In this document: positions 1 to 7,133 of the stretch, piece by piece
How positions within the stretch are numbered: the stretch's first letter is position 1
Layout: the number at the start of each line of letters is the position of its first letter
Assembly (NCBI RefSeq): GCF_024758005.1
Contig: NZ_CP103288.1
Coordinates: forward strand, 4,030,001 to 4,094,000
Direction: 5' to 3'
Length of the DNA stretch: 64,000 nucleotides
Origin: Pseudarthrobacter sp. NS4
GTDB lineage: Bacteria > Actinomycetota > Actinomycetes > Actinomycetales > Micrococcaceae
Made by a program: the position numbers and the translations under genes
Notes under the pieces: model-generated
Told to the model about the DNA's origin: nothing
What the model saw: the letters and a program-made list of their open reading frames with translations, nothing else
Databases searched by the model: none

Positions 1-13
1 GGCACGCACATCA

Positions 14-877
14 GTGAACCGCCGCGCAAAGCACAAAGGAACAGCCATCAAAAGAGAACTGAAGCAGGCCGTGGACGCGGCAGAGGACGTCACCAATTCG
101 CGGACGCTGGAACTGCTGGCGAGGGCAGGGTTTGCGGCGAGCGGCATTTTGCACCTGCTGGTGGGTACGATCGCCATCCGCCTGGCTACGGGCGGCACAG
201 GCAACGCGGACTTCAGCGGCGCCGTGGCGGAGCTCGCCACGCAACCGGCCGGGCCCTTCCTGCTGTGGGCGAGTTTCGCAGCCTGCGCGGCGCTGGCCCT
301 GTGGCAGGTCAGCGATGCCATCTTCGACTACAACCAACTGCCGGCCAAGGAAAAAACAAAAAAGAAGGCCAAGGCCGCGGCACAGGTGCTCGTGTTCACC
401 GGCCTGGCACTGACATTACTGTCTTTCGCCATGGGAACGGGCTCGGGCGGGGATAACCAGGAGACTGCCAGCGACCTGACCGCCTCCGTGATCAAGGCGC
501 CCGGCGGCCTTGCACTGTTGGTCCTGTTGGGCGTAGGCGTCGCCGTCACCGGAGTGGTGTATGGCATCCGCGGGCTGAAAAAATCGTTTGAAAAGCATCT
601 GGCCATGCCCTCATCACCCACGGCCAGGACCGCGGTGACGGTGCTGGGCGTGACTGGGTATATGGCCAAAGGCGTGGTGCTGCTGCTGACCGGCCTGCTC
701 ATCGCCGTCGCCACCCTGCAGGCCCACCCGGAGGATTCAACCGGCTTGGACGGCGGGCTCCGCGCGCTCCGGGACCAGCCCCTTGGGGTCTACCTTCTGG
801 CAGCCGTGGGTGCCGGGCTCATCTGCTACGGAATGTTTATGATCGTGCGGGCCCGGCTGGGCAAAATGAACCAGTGA
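14..877 (+). CDS. DUF1206 family integral membrane protein
   Basis: Predicted integral membrane protein of 287 aa when read from the GTG at 14. Six hydrophobic stretches fall into three pairs, roughly residues 30-90, 115-185 and 200-280. Each pair resembles one DUF1206 repeat, with a small-residue face such as ARAGFAASG at 37-44. The family has no established function. The frame is open to the left edge of the window, so the real start could lie upstream and no ribosome site can be judged. It converges on the anti-sigma gene at 1591 and is probably not co-transcribed with it. Confidence 0.8.
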   Translation: MNRRAKHKGTAIKRELKQAVDAAEDVTNSRTLELLARAGFAASGILHLLVGTIAIRLATGGTGNADFSGAVAELATQPAGPFLLWASFAACAALALWQVSDAIFDYNQLPAKEKTKKKAKAAAQVLVFTGLALTLLSFAMGTGSGGDNQETASDLTASVIKAPGGLALLVLLGVGVAVTGVVYGIRGLKKSFEKHLAMPSSPTARTAVTVLGVTGYMAKGVVLLLTGLLIAVATLQAHPEDSTGLDGGLRALRDQPLGVYLLAAVGAGLICYGMFMIVRARLGKMNQ

Positions 878-931
878 CCGAAGGCCCCGGAACCGCGCAC
901 AGGGTGGCCAGGGCCGGTGCCTGCCAGCCCG

Positions 932-1591
932 TCACGGCACCGTAATCACTGCAACGGCGTGCTGGCTGCCGTCCCGCAGTTCCACGCTCGAAATGCTCCC
1001 CAACTGGATGGGCGTGGCGCCGGTGACCTTTACCCTGCCGCTGGGCGTGGCCGACCAGGCGCACGCACGGTCTTCCCCGCCGCCGCGGTCCCTGACCCAC
1101 AGCGACAGCGTCCCGTCCCGCGGCAGGCTGCTCCCATTCACCGCCAGTTCGGTCCCCCAGGTTTTCCGGGCAAGGTCGATACTGAACTGCAGCCCGGCCC
1201 CGGACTGCACGGAATAGGTGGCGTCGGGTTGCGCCGGCCGCGCCAGCAGCGGCCCAGCAGCGATTCCCAGGGCGAGACAGGCGGCGGCGACGGCTGCTGT
1301 CAGGGCCGCCCACCGCCGTCGTGATGTCCGACGGCGGCGGGCCAGCTTGCTGAGGAGTCTTGCCGGAGCGGCGGTTTGGGGGCTGACTGTACCGGCGGAA
1401 ACGACAGTCAGCGCCACGGCGTCCGGCACGGGAAGGGCATCCAACACCACAGGAAGCTTTTCAAGCCCGGCCAACTGCTCGCGGCAGTCAGCACACTGTT
1501 GGAGATGGGAATCGAAAGCCGCACGGTCCACCGCATCCAGGCCGCCCAAAAGGTAGGCGCCGAGCAACTGGTGGGGATCAAAAGCACTCAC
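932..1591 (-). CDS. RskA-like zinc-finger anti-sigma factor
   Basis: Membrane-bound anti-sigma factor of 219 aa that should hold the co-transcribed sigma factor at the membrane. The cytoplasmic N-terminus carries the zinc anti-sigma signature HxxxCxxC (His29, Cys33, Cys36). A basic stretch (RRRRTSRRR) is followed by one transmembrane helix at about 94-117, and the extracytoplasmic C-terminal part resembles the RskA domain. The GTG start overlaps the sigma stop by four bases (GTGA), so the pair is translationally coupled. In mycobacterial SigK/RskA, release is by regulated proteolysis; a similar mechanism here is inference. The signal is unknown. Confidence 0.88.
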   Translation of the reverse strand: MSAFDPHQLLGAYLLGGLDAVDRAAFDSHLQQCADCREQLAGLEKLPVVLDALPVPDAVALTVVSAGTVSPQTAAPARLLSKLARRRRTSRRRWAALTAAVAAACLALGIAAGPLLARPAQPDATYSVQSGAGLQFSIDLARKTWGTELAVNGSSLPRDGTLSLWVRDRGGGEDRACAWSATPSGRVKVTGATPIQLGSISSVELRDGSQHAVAVITVP

Positions 1592-2085
1592 TGTTCCACC
1601 CCCATCTCATCGAGGATGGTGCGCAAGGCCCTTACCGCGTAGAAGGCGCGGGATTTCACCGTTCCGCTGGGGATGTTGAGCTGGACGGCGGCTTCGTTGA
1701 CCGTAAAGCGGCGGTAATGCAGGGCCACCAGGACATCGCGGTGCTCCTTGCTCAGGCGGAGCAGGGCTTCCTCGATCAGCACCCGGTTCAGCAGCTCATC
1801 CACCTTTTCCATCGCCCCGGCGGACTCCGTAAGGCTGCCCTCCAGTGATTCCGGACGCCGCTGGGCACGCCGGTAGTTGTCGATCATGATGTTCCTGGCC
1901 GTCCGGTAAAGGTAGCTGCGGAGGCTGCCGCTGATGTCCGGTGCGTGCTGCCAGACGCGGAGCACGGTCTCCTGGACCACGTCCTCGGCGAGTTGGGGAT
2001 CGCGGGAGGCGCTGAGCACGAACCTGCGCAGGGCGGGGCCGTGTTCGCGGTAGATGGACGCCACCACGTCCTCATCCAGCGGCAT
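1588..2085 (-). CDS. ECF-type RNA polymerase sigma factor (SigK-like)
   Basis: Extracytoplasmic-function sigma factor of 165 aa. Region 2 (about 10-75) includes the LAEDVVQETVLRVW core-binding helix and the RSYLYRTARNIMIDNYRR promoter-melting segment. Region 4 (about 105-155) holds the helix-turn-helix with NIPSGTVKSRAF. The frame is open further upstream to 2187, but I choose the ATG at 2085 because AGGAGGG sits just before it and the upstream residues match no sigma domain. It is coupled to the anti-sigma gene downstream and divergent from the lipoprotein at 2259. By analogy with SigK, autoregulation and control of that lipoprotein are plausible. Confidence 0.9.
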   Translation of the reverse strand: MPLDEDVVASIYREHGPALRRFVLSASRDPQLAEDVVQETVLRVWQHAPDISGSLRSYLYRTARNIMIDNYRRAQRRPESLEGSLTESAGAMEKVDELLNRVLIEEALLRLSKEHRDVLVALHYRRFTVNEAAVQLNIPSGTVKSRAFYAVRALRTILDEMGVEQ

Positions 2086-2258
2086 GCCATCCCTCCTGCC
2101 CGCGCCCTGCCGCACACTCTGCTTACGGCCGTAAAGACGCCGGGGGCCGCTGTAAAGTTCAACCGCCGGCATCCCGCTGTGAACCATTCTTCACCCGGAT
2201 GCGTCGTAGGAGTTAGCGTCCGGTGATCCGACGCCGGGCCCAGCCAAGGAGCAACCCC

Positions 2259-2819
2259 ATGAAACAGCATTCGGGCGCAGGCCTCGCCATCCTGGCCCTT
2301 GCCGCGTCACTGACTGCCTGCGGTGGCGGCACCGGCACCGCGCCGGGCAACAGCCCCGAGGTCACCACGGGCACACCCCTCGCGTCTGCAACCGCCCCCG
2401 CCGCGTCCGTCTCCCCGCCCTCCGCACCGTCCACCGAAACGGCTGGTGCCGCCGTCGATCTTAAGACGGCTTCCTCAAGCGCCGGGGACATCGTGGTGGA
2501 CGCCAAGGGAATGAGCGTGTACTTCTTCACGAAAGATGTGAAGGACTCCGGAACAAGCGCGTGCACGGACGCCTGCCTGGAAGCCTGGCCTCCTGTCACC
2601 ACCACGTCGGCCACACCATCCGCGGAAGGCGTCACGGGTGCGGTGGGAACCATCACCACGCCGGACGGCAAGCAGCAGGTAACCCTTGAGGGCATGCCGC
2701 TGTACTACTTTGCCAATGATTCAAAGCCCGGCGACGTCCTGGGCCAGGGCGTCAATGACGTCTGGTACCTGGTTGACCCGTCGGGCAGCATGATCCAGAT
2801 GGGCGGTGCAGGTTACTGA
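2259..2819 (+). CDS. Lipoprotein with secreted-repeat domains (Lipoprotein_15, COG4315-like)
   Basis: Exported lipoprotein of 186 aa. The start at 2259 has AAGGAG seven bases upstream. A short signal peptide ends in the lipobox LTAC with Cys21, followed by a Gly/Ser/Thr/Ala/Pro-rich linker to about residue 75. The rest resembles two secreted repeats: one with VVDAKGMSVYFFTKD and CTDACLEAWPP, and a second with GMPLYYFANDSKPGDVLGQG. The family has no settled biochemical role; the paired CxxxC-x-x-WPP motif is typical. It lies divergent from the sigma/anti-sigma pair across a 173-base gap, so it may be a regulon member. That is inference from position. Confidence 0.88.
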   Translation: MKQHSGAGLAILALAASLTACGGGTGTAPGNSPEVTTGTPLASATAPAASVSPPSAPSTETAGAAVDLKTASSSAGDIVVDAKGMSVYFFTKDVKDSGTSACTDACLEAWPPVTTTSATPSAEGVTGAVGTITTPDGKQQVTLEGMPLYYFANDSKPGDVLGQGVNDVWYLVDPSGSMIQMGGAGY

Positions 2820-2875
2820 AGGTGGATTGCCGGCAGCGGTAGCGGCGGCAGCTGAAACAGCGGGCCGCGGGCGCC

Positions 2876-3688
2876 TTACCGCAGCGGGACTGCGGGGAGT
2901 GTCCCGGGCAACGGAAGTTCCGGCACGCCGGGAACGGGCACCTGCGGCGGCTTGCCCACACCGTTGGTGAGATCCTCCGGAACGGTAGTGGGCAGGTCTT
3001 TCGCTGCGGGGACGTCAGCCGGTTTCCTGGGGGTGGCAGCGTCCTCTGCGGCCTCTTCCGGCGGTGCCGGAATGTTCGACGACGGCGCCTCCACGGGCGC
3101 GGCCGGAGCCGGTGCAGCGGGAACCGTCGAAGGGGTTGCAGGGACGGCGGGAAGCTTCACTGCGGGTTCCTCGGACTGGTTCACTGCAGGCAGGGCGCCG
3201 GATCCCGTGACAAACGAGGTAACAGCCTGGCTGAACGAGTCGCGGAAACCCTGGTTGGAAGCCGCCGCGACAGCTCCGCCCGCGGACAGCGAGACCGCCA
3301 ATGACAGAGCGGTGAGGGTGACGCGGCGCTTCGCCCGGCGGCGTGCAGCGAGCTCGTCGACGGGTGCGGCCGCACTGGGTGCTGTGACTCCGGAGGCTAC
3401 TGCGGCATCCGCGGCCGGTGTGGGTTCGGCTGGTGCTACGGCTGCAGCGTCCCCGGCCGGTGTGGGTTCGGCTGCTGGGGCCTGTGCCGCTTCAGTGGTG
3501 ACTGCCGGTGCCGCCGCCTCTGCCCGCTGCAGCAGCGCCGCGATCTCTGCGGACGGTTCCGGCGCCACTGCTCCGAGGGCACGGAGCTGCAGGAGCGCGG
3601 GACGGAGCTCGCCGTCGTCGTCCAGTCCTGCCTCCAGCAGCAGCTGGTCAACGAATCCGTCGCTGCGGGATCCTGCGGTGTCACTCAT
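2876..3688 (-). CDS. Single-pass membrane protein paired with ECF sigma factor
   Basis: Protein of 270 aa without a family I recognise. Residues 1-60 are an acidic/hydrophobic soluble stretch. An Ala/Pro/Thr-rich linker follows (60-110), partly from a 20-base direct repeat at 3413-3432 and 3455-3474. A basic RRRAKRR cluster precedes one transmembrane helix at about 123-144, and a Pro/Ala-rich tail completes it. The ATG overlaps the end of the sigma gene by eight bases, and topology and coupling match those of anti-sigma factors. I see no HxxxCxxC motif, so if it is an anti-sigma factor it is not of the zinc type. It could instead be an effector of that sigma factor. Confidence 0.7.
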   Translation of the reverse strand: MSDTAGSRSDGFVDQLLLEAGLDDDGELRPALLQLRALGAVAPEPSAEIAALLQRAEAAAPAVTTEAAQAPAAEPTPAGDAAAVAPAEPTPAADAAVASGVTAPSAAAPVDELAARRRAKRRVTLTALSLAVSLSAGGAVAAASNQGFRDSFSQAVTSFVTGSGALPAVNQSEEPAVKLPAVPATPSTVPAAPAPAAPVEAPSSNIPAPPEEAAEDAATPRKPADVPAAKDLPTTVPEDLTNGVGKPPQVPVPGVPELPLPGTLPAVPLR

Positions 3689-4259
3689 GATTCGCCTGGT
3701 TTCTTTTGAGCGTCTGTGCCTTGAGGTTTTGAAGGGCCCTGCGCTGGAGCTGCTTGACGGCCCCGGTGCTTTTGCCCATGATGCCGGCCACTTGTTCGAT
3801 GGACAGGTCCGCCACTACGCGCAGCGCCAGTACTTCCTGGTGTTCCTCGCTGAGTCCGTCCAGCATGGCCGTGGCGGCGCCGCTCATTTCCATGGCGTGG
3901 TCTTCCGCCGACGGCGTGGTCCGGCCGTCATGCTGTGGATCGTAGGGGGTCAGTTGCGGCCTGCGCTCCAGCCGCCGGTAGTGGTCCACCATGCGGGCGT
4001 GGGCGATGGAGAAGATCAATGATTTGGCGCCCTGCAGGCCGCCTGTGAGTCCGTCGATTTTGGGATAGAACGCCAGGAACACATCCTGCGCGACCGCTTC
4101 AGGGTCATCAACGCCCCGGGCCTTGAGGTAGCCCTGCACCGGGCCTGCGAAGGACCGATAGGCAGCGCCGAACAGCGCAGCGGGATCTGATCCGGCTGCG
4201 CCGTCGAATATGTCGATCTCTTCTTGGGCCAAAGTGTCCAGCACCAGCGGCTCCTCCAT
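3681..4259 (-). CDS. ECF-family RNA polymerase sigma factor
   Basis: Sigma-70 family factor of about 192 aa. Region 2 includes DPEAVAQDVFLAFYPKIDGL and the KSLIFSIAHARMVDHYRRLERR segment. Region 4 includes LSEEHQEVLALRVVADLSIEQVAGIMGKSTGAVKQLQRR, split by an acidic linker. The frame is open to 4469, but the first 70 residues look non-coding, so I place the start at the ATG at 4259. No strong ribosome site supports it, so the start is uncertain. It is coupled to the membrane protein at 3688. The 216-base gap upstream separates it from the Ala-rich exported protein. Confidence 0.82.
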   Translation of the reverse strand: MEEPLVLDTLAQEEIDIFDGAAGSDPAALFGAAYRSFAGPVQGYLKARGVDDPEAVAQDVFLAFYPKIDGLTGGLQGAKSLIFSIAHARMVDHYRRLERRPQLTPYDPQHDGRTTPSAEDHAMEMSGAATAMLDGLSEEHQEVLALRVVADLSIEQVAGIMGKSTGAVKQLQRRALQNLKAQTLKRNQANHE

Positions 4260-4475
4260 TCCGGAACGCGGCTTATGCCCGTCCCGGTTTTCCAGTGCGG
4301 ATTGCCAGTCCCCAGGGTCTTCCGGCTGCCTCAGCAGCTTGCCGGCTACCGCCTTCCGGCAAGCGCCAACCTTCCGGCAGCGCCGGACCGCAGGAACGGC
4401 AGCGATGGCCAGGTTCCTGCAGTCCAGGGTGGCCGCAGCCGTCAAACAGCTGCGGTCCACCCTAGCCAAGAGTGC

Positions 4476-5165
4476 CTAGCGGACGGAAACCGCGGGGGCT
4501 TCCACTGCGGCGCTGCCGCCGTCGACTGACGCAGCCGGAACAGCCGGCACGGCAGGAACGGCGGGTGCGCCGTCGACACCGGGGACAGCGGGCACGGCCG
4601 GCACAGCGGGAACCTGCGGGCGCTCAACCTCAACGGCGGCGGAACCGGTGGCTGCGGCACCAGCTTCAGCGGCGGCGCCGGCCTCTGCGACAACATCAGC
4701 GCAGAAGCTGCCGATGTTGGCTTCGCCCTCAGCGGCGATTACCAGTGAGGAGAAGCCCTCTGCGGAAGCGTTGAGGCCACCGTTGTTGAAGGCGGTGCAG
4801 AGACCGAAGGCTGCGGCACCTGCGGCGTCAACGGCAGTACCGGCGGCAGCGGAAACCGAGGCCTGTGCGGCAACATTGTCATCGCCGGCCGTGGCATCTG
4901 CATCGGCAGCAGCATCGGCATTGGCGGACGCCTCGGCGCCGGCTGCAGTATCAGTGGTGGACTCCGCGGCGGCCTTGGCCTCGGCTGCTGCTTCGGCTGC
5001 CAACTGCGGGGCGGGTGCACCGAAAAGTTCGTGTGCAGTCTGCTGGGCTTCGGTGGGGAGGGCACCGGAAACGGCAGCTGCGCCGGTTCCGCCAACGGCC
5101 AGGGTGCCTGCAGCCAGGACTCCGGCGGCGACTTTACTGGTGGCGAGAACGGTGAACAAAGACAT
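4476..5165 (-). CDS. Ala/Val/Pro-rich exported protein
   Basis: Low-complexity protein of 229 aa, unrecognised by family. The ATG at 5165 has GGAG seven bases upstream and is preferred over the longer frame to 5222. An N-terminal hydrophobic stretch (about 10-36, Ala/Gly/Val-rich) could be a signal peptide or anchor. Residues 50-110 are almost all Ala, Glu, Asp and Thr, and the C-terminus holds tandem PAVPAVPAV units. Such N-terminal segments occur next to sigma factors in related actinobacteria, but that is a recollection. It lies upstream of the sigma gene on the same strand and may be part of its regulon. Confidence 0.6.
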   Translation of the reverse strand: MSLFTVLATSKVAAGVLAAGTLAVGGTGAAAVSGALPTEAQQTAHELFGAPAPQLAAEAAAEAKAAAESTTDTAAGAEASANADAAADADATAGDDNVAAQASVSAAAGTAVDAAGAAAFGLCTAFNNGGLNASAEGFSSLVIAAEGEANIGSFCADVVAEAGAAAEAGAAATGSAAVEVERPQVPAVPAVPAVPGVDGAPAVPAVPAVPAASVDGGSAAVEAPAVSVR

Positions 5166-5313
5166 GAAGCACTCCAAACTTAGACAACATAAAGGGTTGG
5201 GCCCGGCGGGCGGACCCATCACCTCCTACATCGCCGGGAGCCGCGGAAAGGTTACGGTCCCTGGAAATCTTTTTTCTGCGCCTTCGGCCGGGCCGCCCCA
5301 TTACGATCGATGC

Positions 5314-5937
5314 ATGCCAAACACAGCCCAGCCCCACCAGCCCGAAGCGCAGAGCCCGGGGCCTCATAAAGAGGCCGGCACCTGGCAATCCATGGTGGAC
5401 AACAACAAGGCGCTGCTCCTGCGAAAGACCGGCAAGGACACCGCCCATTGGGTGGAACAGGCCCGGGCGGCCGGCATCCGCAGCGACCGGGAGCTCCGTG
5501 ACTGGATGCGTGACGGTTTCGGCGTGACGGGCTATGCCCAGTACGCGGTGTCCTGGGAGATGTTCGGCTATCCCGAGTTCATGCTCCGCGACGCTGACGA
5601 ACTCATGGACGGCCAATACGCCAACCACCCGCACCTGCGCCCCGTCGCTGATGCCGTCCTGGCCTGGGCGTCATCAACGGAGGGTGTGCAGATCCAGATG
5701 CGCAAGGGCTACGTATCCCTGCACAGCCCGCGCCGGAAATTCGCCCAGGTCACCCGCTCCACCAACAGCGCGGTTGACGTAGCCCTGCGCCTTGATACTC
5801 CGGCAGAGGGAAGGCTCGAAAAAGTCAGGACGCGGCCGGACGATCCCTTCACACGCCGGGTGCGCCTGGCATCCCCGGAGCAAGTGGACGATGAGCTGCT
5901 GGGAATCCTCGCCACGGCCCTGGACCAGAACACCTAG
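5314..5937 (+). CDS. DUF5655-like protein
   Basis: Cytosolic protein of 207 aa. The N-terminal half has the DUF4287-like pattern TGKDTAHWVEQARAAGI and DWMRDGFGVTGYAQYAVSWEMFG (about 35-90). The C-terminal half resembles DUF5655 (about 110-205) with VQIQMRKGYVSLHSPRRKFAQV. Neither domain has a proven activity; DUF5655 proteins are often described as putative transport or DNA-associated proteins without evidence. The ATG at 5314 is the first in a frame that also runs open upstream. No clear Shine-Dalgarno is present. It is transcribed alone and ends before a strong hairpin at 6020-6057. Confidence 0.75.
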   Translation: MPNTAQPHQPEAQSPGPHKEAGTWQSMVDNNKALLLRKTGKDTAHWVEQARAAGIRSDRELRDWMRDGFGVTGYAQYAVSWEMFGYPEFMLRDADELMDGQYANHPHLRPVADAVLAWASSTEGVQIQMRKGYVSLHSPRRKFAQVTRSTNSAVDVALRLDTPAEGRLEKVRTRPDDPFTRRVRLASPEQVDDELLGILATALDQNT

Positions 5938-6019
5938 GGAAAGCACGGCTGGTATCGGGCTGCGCCAGTACGGGACGCGCCGCCGTCGTTATTGCTGTAT
6001 TCGTGACTTCGCGGGACAT

Positions 6020-6057
6020 GCGCCGGGGTCGCTGGATGTTTACAGCGACCCCGGCGC
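6020..6057. terminator. Strong hairpin between convergent genes
   Basis: Perfect 15-base inverted repeat GCGCCGGGGTCGCTG / CAGCGACCCCGGCGC with an eight-base loop, followed by TTT on the plus strand. It lies between the convergent ends of the genes at 5937 and 6111 and should act as a terminator for the plus-strand gene, probably in both directions. Confidence 0.85.
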
Positions 6058-6110
6058 TTTACCCGCGAGCCGGCGCACCAACAGGGTGCGGCGGCTTGAT
6101 GCTTCTGCTG

Positions 6111-6971
6111 CTATGCCTCGACGAGATCGGCGTCGGCCTCTTCGAACTCAACGGCAGCCACGATTTCGAGCGTCCCCGGGTTGATCATGAAGGCTTCGTC
6201 GCCTTCCTCCACCATGAGGAAATCACCGTGATCAGTGGAAAAATGCCAGGCCAGGGCCTTCGCGCCGTCATGCATGTAGTTGGGGTCGCCCATGGTGATC
6301 TTCTGGAGTTCGTGGCCGGCAATGCTGCACAGTTCACGGATGATGAGCTCGAACTCCGGTGCATCCTCCAGGGCTTCCGCCTCAGCCTGGGCCTGGCGTT
6401 CGGGCAGGTCCGGGATCAGGGAAGCCAGGCGTTGGATGTAGGGGCCTACCTCTTCATCGTCGAGCACCAGAAGGTCGGCCTGGCCACGCAGCCAGGCGGC
6501 GTTGAGTGCAGTGATGTTCTCCCTCTCCAGCAGTTCCTCGAACTCGCCGTCGAGCTCTTCCATCCGGAGGACGGCGTCGGGGGTCTCGTCAGCGTGGTTT
6601 AGAACGTCCAGGCCGCCGTCGAGGTAGTGCCCGGCCTCCTCCTCGGAGAGGCCGTCGTACGCCTCAACAGCCCGGTTAAAAAGGTCCAGGTGTGCCGTGG
6701 CTCCCATACCGGCCATGCCCTCACGGATCAGCGTGTCCGTTTCGGACCGGTCCACGGCCATGAAGGCGTATTGGGCAAAGCCACCCTCGAGGGACTGTGT
6801 GAGATAGAAATCCACGTAGTAGCTGCGGACCGCCACGGGTGACATCTCCCCGGTGTGGAGATGGGCAGTATGCATGGCATCCACCACGCTCACATTGGCC
6901 TCGACTGCCTCCTCATCGCTTGCTTCGATGCTGCTGCTGGTCAGGACGACGGGCTGCTGGCTGGTGATCAT
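6111..6971 (-). CDS. DMP19/DUF4375-like protein
   Basis: Acidic cytosolic protein of 286 aa. The central part (about 45-150) has the DUF4375/DMP19 pattern YYVDFYLTQSLEGGFAQYAFM followed by a helical stretch; the C-terminal third is unassigned. DMP19-type proteins have been described as DNA mimics in Neisseria, but most DUF4375 members are uncharacterised, so no role is assigned. I prefer the ATG at 6971, which has GAGGAAA just upstream; a GTG at 6983 overlaps that site. It is divergent from the helicase gene at 7134. Confidence 0.72.
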   Translation of the reverse strand: MITSQQPVVLTSSSIEASDEEAVEANVSVVDAMHTAHLHTGEMSPVAVRSYYVDFYLTQSLEGGFAQYAFMAVDRSETDTLIREGMAGMGATAHLDLFNRAVEAYDGLSEEEAGHYLDGGLDVLNHADETPDAVLRMEELDGEFEELLERENITALNAAWLRGQADLLVLDDEEVGPYIQRLASLIPDLPERQAQAEAEALEDAPEFELIIRELCSIAGHELQKITMGDPNYMHDGAKALAWHFSTDHGDFLMVEEGDEAFMINPGTLEIVAAVEFEEADADLVEA

Positions 6972-7133
6972 GGCTTTCCTCACTGCTGTTCGCTGGTGGT
7001 GCTCCGGTCGCTTTTCACGCTACGTGCGGGGCACTGCCGGCCCGTTGAGGAGGAAGTGAACGTCAAGCGAAGTTTTCGGTGGCAGGTGCTGTCGAAGGGA
7101 CGGCGGCACGTGCCTCCCCGCAGGCGAACTAAG

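Noticed and set aside
1588..2187. Longer start for the SigK-like sigma factor at 2187
   Set aside because: The extra 34 residues match no sigma region, whereas AGGAGGG directly precedes the ATG at 2085.
4500..4640. Short tandem units that might suggest a CRISPR array
   Set aside because: They encode PAVPAV repeats within an open frame, without spacers of regular length or cas genes.
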